From: Argyresthia goedartella | Lineage: Eukaryota; Arthropoda; Insecta; Lepidoptera; Argyresthiidae | Length of the DNA: 64,000 nt | Assembly (NCBI GenBank): GCA_949825045.1 | Contig: OX463808.1 | Coordinates: 28,581,674-28,645,673 of the forward strand | Direction: 5' to 3' | Shown: piece by piece, positions 10,525 through 22,014 of the stretch | Numbering within the stretch: the first letter of the stretch is position 1 | Layout: every line of letters starts with the position of its first letter | The notes under the pieces: model-generated | Told to the model about the DNA's origin: nothing | Seen by the model: only the letters and a program-made list of their open reading frames with translations | The model's database searches: none | Made by a program: the position numbers and the translations under genes

Positions 10525-11700
10525 AAAATTCTTATCAGTGATAGAAATGGGATACCTACCCCAAATTATCAAGGCATCAAACAAAAAAACAATCACAGCA
10601 GGGTGGAACGACAATGTTTCCGATCTATATGCCATATCGCGAAGCGCCTTACTGCAGTGGAGGAGATTGCTGACCTTCGAAGACAGTCCCGTATTCATTT
10701 CAAAAAGGCACTCAAAAATTTCAACAGAACGCAGAACAGCATTGTATGGATAGTATCCCTCGAAATCTGGATAGCAAAAACGTTTAGAAATTCTGGCGAA
10801 TAAAGACGGGAAAACTGGTGTACAGACATCGCGAATCTGTTTATCCACAATTTACACAACTTGAACCCGTTTGTTCCACTTCTACACAATCATCATTAAC
10901 ATCCCGTACGAAAAGACCATAACAGCCACCTTTGTTAATTAAATAGTCATGACCACAGCACGCGGCAACTCACCCGGTTTCGGATACACTTACAACAAGC
11001 CGGCGCACCCATGAGAGCTATACTCTCAGCATTTTTCAAGGGTATTCTGAAAACCGGACACATCCCAAATGCCTTCCTCTTTTGCAAATACAAACAATAG
11101 GATATTTCAAGCTCTATAGCACTCGCCTCAATTTTAGCCAGAATATTTGAGAACGTCCTTTTGAAACTCCCTGAAGAATATTTAGAAGATTCCGATCACC
11201 GACGATGGGATTTAAGAAAAATTCCGCGACGATCACGGTGGTATACGTTGTGAAAATGCAAAGACAAACACTACTGCGTGCGATTGTTATTTGGGCCTCA
11301 ACAAGACCTTCGATAGAGCGTCACACGTTGCTGTGGAACAAAATGCGCCTACGTGGTGTTCCTGAGAACATAATATCCATCCTAGCACGATGGCATCAGC
11401 AACAGGGAAATGTAGTACGGTGGAATGGAACCGATGCCGCTAAACAGCTGATACGACAGGGAGGAACTTCAGGGCTTCACCATTTCTTTACAACCTTTAC
11501 ATGGACTAGTTAAATCAGCGCCTCGCATTCACAAGAGTCAGCTGTTTTATGAACAGAGTAATCGTGAACCACATGAGTAACGCAGATGACATGGTGCTGG
11601 GTGATCGCCCCCTTTATTGCTGCGATGTGTCGTCTTTTGGCTACCTGTGAAGAGAATGCCCAGCAGGATAACATACAACACGCCAAATCCGTATCCATGG
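10525..11700 (+). pseudogene. decayed non-LTR retrotransposon, endonuclease-RT linker and RT
   Basis: Frame-shifted coding traces on the + strand follow LINE order. A GWNDNVSDLYAISRSALLQW segment (10600-10665) is typical of the linker before reverse transcriptase. A HIPNAFL-type segment lies near 11060. An RT fragment at 11205-11513 contains LLWNKMRLRGVPENIISILA and NVVRWNGTDAAKQ, and a short SADDMVLG-like trace lies near 11580. Several frames and stops show it is long dead. The closest relatives by eye are the family of the fragments at 21640 and 42150. Confidence 0.7.
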
Positions 11701-11924
11701 TTTACAATTCAAAAAACGCCAAGATCCCTCCTTTATTTCTCACCCACTTTAGCATTTCTAAACCACGGCTTCAGTTTTTCACTTCGAAAGTTAGTCGACG
11801 TTCGATGTTTGCTTTTATTTTATTACCTAGTGCAGTTTTCTGTTGATTTTGCTGTCACGTATGTTTTTGTAATATACGTGAAGATATCGGAAGGACTTTG
11901 GCGGATGACCTACTTTTGTTGACC

Positions 11925-12150
11925 CTGAGGGGGGGGGAGGGGGGGGTAGGGGAGGGGGGTAGATGCCCCCCCTACTACTCCCGCCCCCGCGGAAATGCCT
12001 AGTTTCTGAGATATGATTATTTAAAGTTTTGAGGTTATGTTGTTAAAATAAAACAAAATTTAGACTGACCTTGATCTTTAAGTGGGGGAAGGGGGTAGAT
12101 GCCCCCCCCCCCTACTACTCCCCCCCCTACTACTCCCCCCCCGCGCGGAA
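11925..12150. repeat. G-run and C-run tracts with repeated unit
   Basis: Runs of seven or more G at 11931-11960 are followed by GTAGATGCCCCCC. A second copy at 12080-12150 has long C runs and CTACTACTCCCC repeats. Both copies lead into GGAAATGCCTAGTT. The G-run strand has the spacing needed for G-quadruplexes, and the G and C runs can also pair as hairpins. Confidence 0.75.
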
Positions 12151-12241
12151 ATGCCTAGTTGCTTTCTTCGAAAGGGTCATTTTTCTGCCTCGACACCTTT
12201 CTCCTCCACAAATGCTCCATAATGCTATCATCAAAATTTAC

Positions 12242-12600
12242 ATGAAAAGTAGCCACAATAACCTACTCTAGCCAATCGTTTTTGTTTGCATACGCTGCGC
12301 TCCGCTCCGCTCCGGTTTAGCTTCTTCAACGTTCTAACATAACCTATAACCCGATTGAAAAGTAGCTACAATAACCTACTCTAGCCAATCGTTTTTGTTT
12401 GCATACGCTCCGATTTAGCTTCTTCAACGTTCTAACATAACCTATAACCCGATTGAAAAGTAGCCACAATAACCTACTCTAGCCAATCGTTTTTGTTTGC
12501 ATACGCTCCGCTCCGCTCCGGTTTAGCTTCTTCAACGTTCACATAACCTATAACCCGATTGAAAAGTAGCCACAATAACCTACTCTAGCCAGTTATTTTT
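12242..12600 (+). repeat. minisatellite, ~100-113 bp unit, about 3.4 copies
   Basis: Each unit contains AAAAGTAGCCACAATAACC, CTAGCCAATCGTTTTTGTTTG, a variable GCTCCGCTCCG stretch, and CTATAACCCGATTG. Units start near 12243, 12357, 12455 and 12562. Copies differ mainly in the number of GCTCC repeats and a short deletion in copy 3. Confidence 0.85.
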
Positions 12601-14090
12601 GCTTGTAAATATCGAGAGAACAAGAAAATAGAACATTCGCGAAACTACTAGAAAAGGGACTACTACTTTGCCGCCCTACCAAAAACGCGGCAAAACGCCC
12701 CAAAAAAATGCGTTCCGTTTTAAACAAAAATTACAACTTTTTTATCATCAAAAGTGATATTTTACGAAAGAAATACTAAATTAACTTTGATTGACGTAAA
12801 ATAAATAAACAAACATAATATGCAAGTTAAATGAACGTTTTTATTAAAATAGGTATTATTAAAAAAAGATTCTTTTTTTAGAGAATTCTCATCTTTTCAA
12901 ATATGCGTACAATGAAATGTAGGTAATGTATTTTGACCACAGACAAGATTTAAACATATTATTTGCGTTGCGTATCTCATTTTACAAAGTATTTCCAGAT
13001 TTTCAAAAAATCATATCTTAAAAACTATTGAATTCCGCACCCTGAAACTTTCAGGAAGATGATCAAATGACCCCAACATGATGCTAAAAAAGTTTGGACC
13101 TCCCAGCGAGTAGGTCATCCGCTAAAGGTGAGCCAAAATTATAGAGAGTTTACCTACTTTGTTTATCGATAATATAGATGTCTGGTATTTTACTATGAGC
13201 TAATGATCACTGTTTAAATAATGTCGATAAACAAAGTCGAAGTGATAATTAATTTTCATACTACGAAAGAAATAAACACAGTCTTTAAATTAAATTATAT
13301 GATATTTCACTCAATAAACAAAAAACATAGACTCGTTTGTGATTGGTCAGCAATAACCGTTAATGCAGTGTACAGACTACGTGTATATTTTAGTCTGATC
13401 GTGGTACTCGTACTGTGCAGACGCGCTCATATTTTGTTCCTATCTATCGTTATTGTTCCTTGACCTGGTGTGTACTTTGGACTGTTGGTGCATTCATTGT
13501 GACTTGGCTTGTGTATCCTCTGGAATGTCCCTGTACAGCGAATCTCGTGGACCCTAACGCGTCCAAGGTTCTGGCGAAAATAAACTTTCAATCGACTTGC
13601 GTTAGGAATTTGATAAGTTTGTTAGGTTATTTTATTAGTTTCCTAACATGTTATGTACCATAATAAAGTTTATGAAATTACCTATCTTGTGATGTATAGT
13701 ACTCACATGTGATAATAAAGTTGATAAGGCTTTTCATCGATTGTTTGCAGAATCCATTATTTGACACTGACACCTCTAATTATATTTCGTTCTTACGGGC
13801 CAAACACAAAACTTACACTATTTTCCATTTTTCACATCACCACTATTAATTTCTCCAGCGATAAGATGTATTATTTTATTACAAAACACAGTAATTACTT
13901 CACAATAAATAAATATTGACAAATATAAAATGTAAGTCTGCGGCCGGTCGCCTGCCCAAAATGGCGACATGGCTTGGTATTTTATTTATTTTGATCTGAT
14001 TTGGCTGTCTCAATGTTAGTTCCAATCATATCACACGGTTGCCAACTAAACTACTCATAATCTAAGACTACTTCCGGGAATGTTCTGAAA
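12601..14090. other. non-coding stretch, no gene recognised
   Basis: AT-rich. An open frame at 13221-13663 runs on either side of a change of frame and shows no recognised motif. Two AATAAAG polyadenylation-like signals (near 13661 and 13713) could mark the 3' end of an old transcript or repeat. Confidence 0.35.
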
Positions 14091-14284
14091 CTTGGTAAAT
14101 ATTCATAAAACGTCGAAGTTTTCAATACTTTCTATGCGCTTATGCAGCGCACAGGACGCTAGCCGCCCAAAAAAGTTATGCGCTTATGTAGCGCTTAGGA
14201 CGTCTGACGGGGTATTGGACTCTGTGATCGATTGCTGTCTGACAACTTGGCGCTTGTGTACTGGACTTTTGAAGTGAACAAACC

Positions 14285-14683
14285 ATGGCAGACAGTTCTA
14301 ATTCTGATTTTAATGCTCTTAAAAGAAAAAAACGTCCTTTTTATAGTACTGAAAAAACTATGATATATAATATGTATCAGTCCATGAGAAATGCAACACC
14401 TTCCGCTTTATATGCAATGATATTTCTAAAGCTATTGCTTCTTCCGTGGGAATCCATTGGGCTTCATATTTATTTTAAGAAATTTCTACTATCCCAATTT
14501 TTCAACTTCTTATTTTATTACAAAGGCAAGTGTAGTCGTGGGAAGAAAGCTAGTTTAAATAATAGTAGCGCAGTGTGTATGTGCATTCAGAATGGTTTAC
14601 TCCCATTGACTTTTTTTGTCTTTGTCATTTGTATGGGATTACGTGACAGAGAGAGCGCTATATTAACTTGTCTCCGTGGATAG
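14285..14683 (+). CDS. hypothetical 132-aa protein with helix-turn-helix-like N-terminus
   Basis: Starts at ATG in a good context (AAACCATGG). The first 45 residues (KRKKRPFYSTEKTMIYNMYQ and on) resemble the N-terminal DNA-binding region of transposase-like proteins found in many insects. From about residue 50 the sequence turns hydrophobic and aromatic and loses that resemblance, consistent with reading into non-coding DNA or an intron. It is probably a fragment of a mobile-element gene. No partner frame was found downstream. Confidence 0.35.
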   Translation: MADSSNSDFNALKRKKRPFYSTEKTMIYNMYQSMRNATPSALYAMIFLKLLLLPWESIGLHIYFKKFLLSQFFNFLFYYKGKCSRGKKASLNNSSAVCMCIQNGLLPLTFFVFVICMGLRDRESAILTCLRG

Positions 14684-14709
14684 AGTATAGAATATAGTGT
14701 GGGAGCACT

Positions 14710-14742
14710 TTATTTTAATTTTATTTTATTTTATTTTATTAG
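14710..14742 (+). repeat. ATTTT simple repeat
   Basis: Five to six copies of TTTTA. A similar stretch lies at 17270-17300. Confidence 0.85.
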
Positions 14743-16120
14743 GTCTACTAACAATATATCCATCAAGTGTGTACAAACTCGACAGTTCTTAATGTAGGGA
14801 TAATGCTGGACACATATATTACTTAAAAGTAAACACAGCTTTCTTAAAGAAACTATAACTACTTACCGTCTTACTACAAAAAATAATAAAAACACGGTAT
14901 GATCACTTGTTTAGCAAAATCATCATCTATCAGTAAACAAATGGTTAGCAAGCTTCTAAATTTCGTTACCACAAAAAAGTGTTTAGTGAGTATCTTACTA
15001 AAAAACGGCTAGATAATTCAGTTAATTTCGTTCGTTCATCAACTAGCCTCAAAGGACTGAATTTCCAGGGCCGTACAACACAATATGAAAAAATATTTAA
15101 AAAAACGTTCATAGTTTCATTTTACGCGAATAACATAAGAATAAATACATAATTTGATGGAAAATTGTATGCTTAATGTAATTCCTAACTTAGTAATAGA
15201 ACATGGTTAGGTATAGTAGTGGTAAATCCTTATTTTTGTGTATAAAAACCGTTCACTTTAGTACTTTTATCAAACACGACTAAAAAAATAAGCAGCGAAA
15301 CGGAACGGAACGACACACGGAACTGTCACTGATAGTTCGTCAGACAATTTGTTTGTTTTGGTTCGGGATATTATTATTTATCCCTTGCTCAGGAAAGGAA
15401 ATTCTTGGATCATACTGCCCGCCCTGCACTTACCCTGGGTAGTGATGAAGATGAACAAAACAACACCTAAATTTCCAGGATTTCGAAACAGAAAAGGTAA
15501 GAAATCTTCACAATCCACAGTAGAAGCCATCAAACCAAAAAAAATTGAATCGAATTGAAATCTCCATAATCGTTTTCAGCACACATCAACCCACTTCTGG
15601 GCATAGGCCTCTTGGTTAGTGAGTCAAGTCGATCAAAGACAAGTCTCTTCTATCGCGCCATTCTCCAAAGTTCTTTGCCAACTGCATGCAGAGAGATGTT
15701 GACTTGATAATATCGTCGGACAATGCCCACTGGATGGCCCTATCTTTCCCCTTGTATTTTCTATCGCTACGGTCCACTGTCCGTCATCCCCTCTAACCAA
15801 GTGTTTCGTCCACCTCTACCTTAGCATTTTGGTATAATTTAATTGAAATCTTGTCTTTTCAGCACCAGCAAAGCCGCCATACATACTTGAATCAAATATG
15901 GAAATAAAAACCCACAAATGTGATAGAAGATGAACATGAATTGTGGTGTAAACATTCATCCCTCAGATAGAAACATTAATAATAGAGATAGAAAATCTTT
16001 CAAGGAATTGGCGATATTAATGAAATTGTTAATAAACAAATTAAAAATGTTGATATCAAAATGTGGTGTTATTACTGCTTAGCTTTATTTCCTTTCATTC
16101 CAGGGGTCCTTAATGAATAA
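14743..16120. other. non-coding stretch, no gene recognised
   Basis: AT-rich. 15560-15850 contains degraded phrases of the CATCAACCCACTTCTGGGCA kind that recur in insect repeats. No frame with homology. Confidence 0.35.
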
Positions 16121-16492
16121 AGCCAGCTTTTCACTATGGGATATAATCTAATATAAATTACATCTCAAGATGTAAAATAAATATTGCTGAACGGGCACTA
16201 GAAAGACTGGCAAGCAATATTTATTTCACAACTTGAGATGTTAAGCTTGGTTTACCCGAGGCCAGTGCTGGCTGGCTTGATGTTGGCCTTGTAAAAACCT
16301 TGTATTGGCCTTATAAAATCAAGCCAGTCCCGTGCTGTCTGCGAGTGCTGGGGTGAATAGAGCACCCGTCTAGCTAGATTTACATGGGGCAGTACTGGCT
16401 ACCAGTCTAACTGGCACCGGCGCCACTGTCTTCGTGTATCTGCCTGCATCTTAATACATAATTCATTACATCCCATAGTGAAAAGCCGGCTT
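16121..16492. mobile_element. MITE-like element with terminal inverted repeats
   Basis: AGCCAGCTTTTCACTATGGG at 16121-16140 is answered by its inverse, with one change, at 16473-16492. An inner inverted pair (ACATCTCAAGATGT region at 16162 and ACTTGAGATGT near 16230) lies inside. It is 372 bp and non-coding. Target duplications are not clear. It is probably a non-autonomous DNA transposon. Confidence 0.7.
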
Positions 16493-18230
16493 ATCTCCTT
16501 CACAAACTGGCCTAACTCCTGCACCAACTCCAGCTTGAGCGACCGCCCTGGATGGTTGAGTAGATCTCAGGCAGATGAAACTTCTCCCAAGATTGCTGTG
16601 GCTTGCGGCTAGTATGGTTTTTATAGTGGATGGGCACACCGATAGCAGACGTACAAATTTCATCCCATAGTATAAGTAAGTTAAGAGCGCTGGGCGATGT
16701 TAGCAGGAATTACTATTACTATAAGTACAGCTATTGAAAAGTGACTGCTGCGCATTCAAGGCCACCGCTCATAACGTGTCGCGCGACGTATACACTGTCT
16801 CCCAGTAGCCCACCATAAATTTCATCATTGGACGATATATAGCTTTATGCTTTTTCGATCCGGGGTGGCAGAGGCACAGTTGTGCCCACTTTTAGATAAT
16901 TAAGTCCATTTTGCATGACAGGGGGATAGCCCATCGCGGCCACTAAGGAGGTTTCCCCACGATGTCCTATGGAGATATGAAGGTTTCCTCACGATAAAAC
17001 TTGGACTTTAATGGAGTAAAAACCGCTTTTTCGTAAACAAAACCAACACAGCAGAACAGCTGGTCAATAATTCCGCCATCTTGACAAACAAGACACTCAC
17101 TAAACAAGCTTTCTCGGTTGCCTAAATTGATCACATAATATAAGCCATGCCTATCCCTGCTAAGACGCTAATATCAGTTTTGTGGTAACGATTTTTATAA
17201 TCATGTGTTAAACAATGGTTAAAGTTTTTTGTGGTAAGACGGTTAGAGTCTTAGACTATAGGTTTGTTATTTTATTTTATTATTTTATTTTATTTAATTT
17301 AATGTTAAATAAAATAATGATGAAGACTATTTATTATACGAGCCTGTCCTTCAGCAACTGCTTCTTTATTTTTGCGGTTGATTCTTGGAATACGTCAATC
17401 CTGTTACTGTACTCGTTCAGCAATCGACATAGGCGAGGGATGGCAGAGTTGGCTCCAAGAACCAAAGAACTTTGGCAGTTGGGGTGAATATTACCCGGGC
17501 GCGCTAAGAAGGCAACTCGAATGACGTTTGGGCAAAGTACAGTGTGTACAGTACAGTATTACATATTACTAATAATCGAAATTAGGTTTTGGTTGTGCGT
17601 TGTCGGTCACTCACTGTCAGTCAGTTTGCGCGTTACTCCAATGGGTGCAGAACACATCGATGATGGAATGTTCAAACGGTGATGGAAAACATCATGAGAA
17701 AACATTTAATCTCCAAAGCTGCAGCGATGGGCTAGCCGCCTGTCACGCAAGAGTATTTAATAAATTGCTAAACGTGTACAAAAAAAATTGTTATCATTTA
17801 CAGTGATTGTAGGAAAACGGCCAAGCCACATATTTTGACTAAGGTGTAGAATTTCTAAAGTTAGGGCTTCTGGAGTTAGGGCGTGAGCTTGGCTCTCTAT
17901 GAGATCTGATAAATTTTGGACAGTGCGAGCCATATGGTCTCGTCTTGGCAACATTTTACATGAAAATGTTTTTGGTGGGATTTCACTTATTTTTGTAAGA
18001 TGCCTGAGAAATATTTTTTGTTCCTTTTGTCTTTCTTTTTTGGGGTGTATTTCTTGCACATCAGAGGTGCCTTTTTTCATAGCCCACACTCTCTTTGCCT
18101 TTTTCGATTCTTAATATATGTTTGTGGAATCGGGACTCAGCATTGTCATTTCTGTTTTAGACTTGGCTCGTCGATTGCGGTTCAAGTTGACATCTAGCAA
18201 CCTAATTGTCGTCTAGGGATCAGTGGCATA
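16493..18230. other. non-coding stretch, only unrecognised short frames
   Basis: Short open frames exist on both strands (for example 17757-18089 on the - strand, a basic 110-residue frame), but none has a recognised motif, start context or splice signals. The phrase CATCCCATAGT at 16662 echoes the end of the preceding MITE. Confidence 0.35.
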
Positions 18231-18339
18231 AAATAGGATACCCAACAACGTATCACTAGCCTCTAATGCACCGCACTCGGGATTTGACAACATTCTTAGC
18301 CCGATGTTCGGGTACACATGAGGCGTTTTGCGCGCGCTT

Positions 18340-19020
18340 AATTCCATCCCCTAATTTAAAGCGTGGGTGTTGATTTACTTAAAATCCCGAAAAACGTGTT
18401 TTATTATTCCCTTTATCAATTTTCAGACCTCTCGCATTACAATTTACGGAAGTCTCGAACAAACTTCCATCCTCTAGTTTAAGGGGTAGCTGATATTTTT
18501 TTTTGTTGATTGTGTACTAATTAACGAATTACATAAGAGTAGTAATGTTATTCGTATAATTATGAACTAATATTACGAAACCCGACGATCCCCTACTTAA
18601 AGGGGTTAAGGGATATTTTTTTTAAACCGAAACATACGTTTTCTTTTTTGTAATATACTATATTAAGAAGTATGTGTGATGATAACTTACAGTTTATAAC
18701 TCTAGCATGAAATTCTGTTTGAATGGGAAAATTTATACAAACTTCCATCCCCTAATTTAATGGGGTATTGATTTACTTGAAATCCTTAAATTTTTATTTA
18801 ATTATTTATAACAAAGGAGTCCCTAATTATATTTTTAGACCATCAAAATTTGCGGAAGTCTCATACAAACATCAATCCCCTAGTTTAAGGGGTTGGGGGG
18901 TAAAAATTCCAAGTTTTAGAATATTTTTGTTGTTTGTGTACTAATACTAGAATAATGAAATACCAAATTTCAGCTTTCTAGGACTTAAGGAAGTACCCTT
19001 AGAATTTTGATGATCAGTGT
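18340..19020 (+). repeat. degenerate dispersed repeat, three to four internal copies
   Basis: A phrase like AACTTCCATCCCCTAATTTAA, then a GGGG-containing stretch and a T-rich run, returns near 18350, 18465, 18735 and 18860 with many changes. Spacing is irregular. It is probably an old internally repetitive element. Confidence 0.55.
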
Positions 19021-19126
19021 ATGTCAGTGACGAAATCGGGGTATTTTAGATATCAATAAAATCTAAAGTACAAGAGCTTTGCAATTGGAATTTTCTATGT
19101 ATATTAAGCCCCCACAGATATCATAG

Positions 19127-21097
19127 CATGCTCCGGTCAAGAGGGTTAAAGTGAAGCATCTTCCTGCACCGTGGCTTACTGACACCATTAAGGGTCTGAT
19201 GGCTAAGAGAAACCGTGCCAAGTCTAGATATAAGAGGGATCCGACCGATGAGAATCTTTTAATTTTCAAACGCTTCCGTAATCGTTGCACTCGCCTGTGT
19301 CGTGATTCTAAACGCCGTCATATCTACGAATGTATCGAGAGCTATACTCCAGCACAGGTCTGGAAGTTCCTGAAGACCCTTGGTGTTGGTAAGTCACAGG
19401 AATTGGCAGCCGGAAATGTCGATCTCCGGGGTCTAAATAGTTTCTTTGCAACTCCCCCTGTCGCGATGGACTCCCTCGTCAAGGATGCAACCCTTCGTAA
19501 CCTACGGTCCAAGGCAACATCCCTCACCTCAGCATTTAATTTCATCCCTGTCGGAATCGGCGCAGTAAGGAGGGCAATACTAGCAATCTCGTCGAAGGCC
19601 ATAGGTGAGGACAAGATATGTTCGCAGATGATAACAACTATCATTGATGTACTGTTACCTCTCATCACCCACATAATTAATGTGTCGCTTGACCAATGTT
19701 GCTACCCCAGCCAGTGGAAATTGGCACTTGTGATTCCCCTCCCCAAAACGTCTAATCCCGCCTTCTTTAAAGATTTTCGTCCCATTTCTATTCTGCCTAT
19801 CCTCTCCAAAGTCCTGGAATCAATTGTCCACTCCCAACTCTCCTCCTTCCTTTCCTCAAAAATGTTACTGAATCCCCACCAATCAGGTTTCAGGCCGGGT
19901 CACAGCACTACCACAGCACTGCTCAAAGTCACTGACGACATTCAATTAGCTATGGATCAAAAGCAGCTTACGGTCCTTACACTGCTTGATTTCAGTAGCG
20001 CCTTTAACTGCGTCGATTTCGATATACTAGTCGAAATTTTAAAGTCACTTAATGTCTCCTCGCACTCTGCTCGCTGGTTTGACTCCTACCTGAGAGACCG
20101 CCAGCAACGCATTAAGTCTGAGGAGATCTCAACGGACTGGTGTGATCTCTCCGCAGGTGTTCCGCAGGGAGGCATCCTTTCTCCTCTTCTCTTCTCGGTA
20201 TTCATTAACTCCATCTCTGACGTTCTTACCTCTTCTTATCATCTGTACGCAGATGACCTTCAAATATATCGGCACTTCTCTCCGTTTGATGTGAATCTGA
20301 CAGTAGAGGCGTTGAATGCTGATCTCGATAACATCAGGAAATGGGCTACCTCTTATGGTCTGCTTGTCAACCCGGGCAAATCGCAGGCCATGATTTTGGG
20401 TACTCGTCACTCTCATAACCTAGTTCAGAAAATGCCCGTCGACCCTATAGTGTATGATGGTAACATAATTTCATACAGCGAGAAGGCCAAGAATCTTGGG
20501 GTTGTATTTGATAAATTGTTGTCCTGGTCGCCCCATGTTTGTGAGGTCAGCAGACGAGTCTTTGCGTCATTTCACTCCCTACGGAGATTGCAGCACTTCC
20601 TGCCACAGCAGACTAAAATCACCCTTGCCCAGTCGCTCCTACTACCTTTAATCGACTATGCAGATGTTTGCTGGATCGGTGCGAACGAAGAACAACTGAA
20701 CAAACTCGAACGACTTCAAAACCTCGGGATTCGGTTTGTCTTCGGGCTGCGCAAGTATGACCATTTCTCACAGTATCGCAAGGAGTTGGGGTGGCTTCCG
20801 ATCCGCCTTCGTCATGATATGCACGTTCTCTCCTATCTGTTCAACATTTTGCGAAATCCCCGCTACCCCTCATATCTTCGAGAACGTTTCGAGTTTATTT
20901 CCTCCAGGCATAGCAACCGGAGATCCCACACGATGTCTCTTCTATCTACTCCTCGGCATAACACTGCCGCTTACAAACACTCGTTTAGGTTAACGGCGAT
21001 CCGACTGTGGAACGCACTTCCCTGCGCTATTAGAGATAGTCCCTCAATTTTCACTTTTAAGACAAGATTGAAAGAGCATTTCCTTTCTCTTTCGTGA
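19127..21097 (+). CDS. non-LTR retrotransposon reverse transcriptase, 5'-truncated
   Basis: An uninterrupted frame; no genuine start codon is present. The GTG at 19151 is an internal codon, and the following numbers count from it. The linker HLPAPWLTDTIK is followed by FRPISILPILSKVLE (209-223), HQSGFRPGHSTTT (243-255), the motif-A aspartate in LLDFSSAF (280), GVPQGGILSPLLF (336-348) and the catalytic YADD (366-369). A thumb and a tryptophan-rich C-terminal segment (RLWNALP) follow. All RT catalytic residues are present, but without the endonuclease and a start this copy could not act alone. Confidence 0.9.
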   Translation, partial: HAPVKRVKVKHLPAPWLTDTIKGLMAKRNRAKSRYKRDPTDENLLIFKRFRNRCTRLCRDSKRRHIYECIESYTPAQVWKFLKTLGVGKSQELAAGNVDLRGLNSFFATPPVAMDSLVKDATLRNLRSKATSLTSAFNFIPVGIGAVRRAILAISSKAIGEDKICSQMITTIIDVLLPLITHIINVSLDQCCYPSQWKLALVIPLPKTSNPAFFKDFRPISILPILSKVLESIVHSQLSSFLSSKMLLNPHQSGFRPGHSTTTALLKVTDDIQLAMDQKQLTVLTLLDFSSAFNCVDFDILVEILKSLNVSSHSARWFDSYLRDRQQRIKSEEISTDWCDLSAGVPQGGILSPLLFSVFINSISDVLTSSYHLYADDLQIYRHFSPFDVNLTVEALNADLDNIRKWATSYGLLVNPGKSQAMILGTRHSHNLVQKMPVDPIVYDGNIISYSEKAKNLGVVFDKLLSWSPHVCEVSRRVFASFHSLRRLQHFLPQQTKITLAQSLLLPLIDYADVCWIGANEEQLNKLERLQNLGIRFVFGLRKYDHFSQYRKELGWLPIRLRHDMHVLSYLFNILRNPRYPSYLRERFEFISSRHSNRRSHTMSLLSTPRHNTAAYKHSFRLTAIRLWNALPCAIRDSPSIFTFKTRLKEHFLSLS

Positions 21098-21394
21098 TAG
21101 GTACTTTTATATATGTATATATAAGTAGTATATGTTTGATATATATAAAATTTTTTGCTTTTGTATTTTATTTAGTACATATCATTTATTAAATTATTAT
21201 GTTTTAGTTGTAAACAATTAGATGTGTACAGTTTTATTGCGCACTAGGACTCTCCTGTTGCACAATTTTTCCTGTCCTACCTAGGTTTGCTGGTAGAAAT
21301 CTCTCTTTAGAGATAAGCTCGCCTTTGCTCATAAAATGTTTTGTTACCTTACTATTAAGATTTCTGTGCAATAAAGAATATGAATATGAATATA
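19127..21394 (+). mobile_element. 5'-truncated CR1/jockey-type LINE with intact RT
   Basis: The open frame starts directly after a TAG at 19124-19126 and has no endonuclease, so the copy is truncated between endonuclease and reverse transcriptase, as happens when LINE copying stops early. After the stop comes a ~270-bp 3' tail with AATAAA at 21370 and a short GAATAT repeat (21376-21394) in place of poly(A). Confidence 0.85.
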
Positions 21395-21639
21395 TCCCGA
21401 GAATTTTGTTTAACTGTTATAATCCAAACTCAAGTTGTGAGGGTTCACAAATACGACGAAGCGCTTCGAGAAAAGGTAGTTAATGCCTTTGCGCTTCACT
21501 TGCTCGTCTTGGCGGGGGCACTGCCGTGCCACCAGATATCGATTATCGAATTTTGATTTAGCAATATGTAAAACCGTACTGTATTCAAAGTACTTTGCAT
21601 AAACGTCACTCGATTCAGGTGCAAACTTAGCTCGCCCGA

Positions 21640-21990
21640 GTAGTATGTTGGCTCGTAGGATTGCACATTGTAAAAAGCCAGTAAAAATCTCACTCTTCAA
21701 GGCACTATGTCAATCAATCTACATGTGCAGTGTGCAGCTTATGGGTCAACGATGGATGTTGCTGGGGCTGCCACGCTACTGTAGTGCATCGGGCTTATTT
21801 GTTGAGGCACGAACTGATGGATTCCATGCCATCATACATAAGAGGACGGCTTCCTTACTGAAGCAGAACGCGTGGCAGCACAAACAGCATCTTAGAAGTC
21901 ATTGCAGGTTGGCTCGACGGCCCAATACTAGAACACTGGGTGAGGGTTGTGACTGTTTGTGACAGTGCGTGGAAAACTGAGCCGGGCCAC
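21640..21990 (+). pseudogene. C-terminal fragment of another LINE reverse transcriptase
   Basis: Frame with MLARRIAHC, KISLFKALCQS, LLGLPRYCSASGLFVEA, and TDGFHAIIHKRTASLL, typical of the region after the RT core in a common insect LINE family. The upstream part is lost or scrambled. It is bounded on the right by the Tc1 element at 22015. The same family is seen at 10525-11700 and 42150-43565. Confidence 0.7.
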
Positions 21991-22014
21991 AGGCAGGCCT
22001 ACTTATATGAAATA

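Noticed and set aside
16121..16492. PIF/Harbinger target duplication TAA at the MITE ends
   Set aside because: Left flank reads TAA and right flank TTA/TAT; not a clean direct duplication, so the superfamily is left open.
19151..19153. Translation start of the LINE RT at 19151
   Set aside because: The codon is GTG and the frame stays open upstream to a stop at 19124, so it is an internal codon of a truncated copy.
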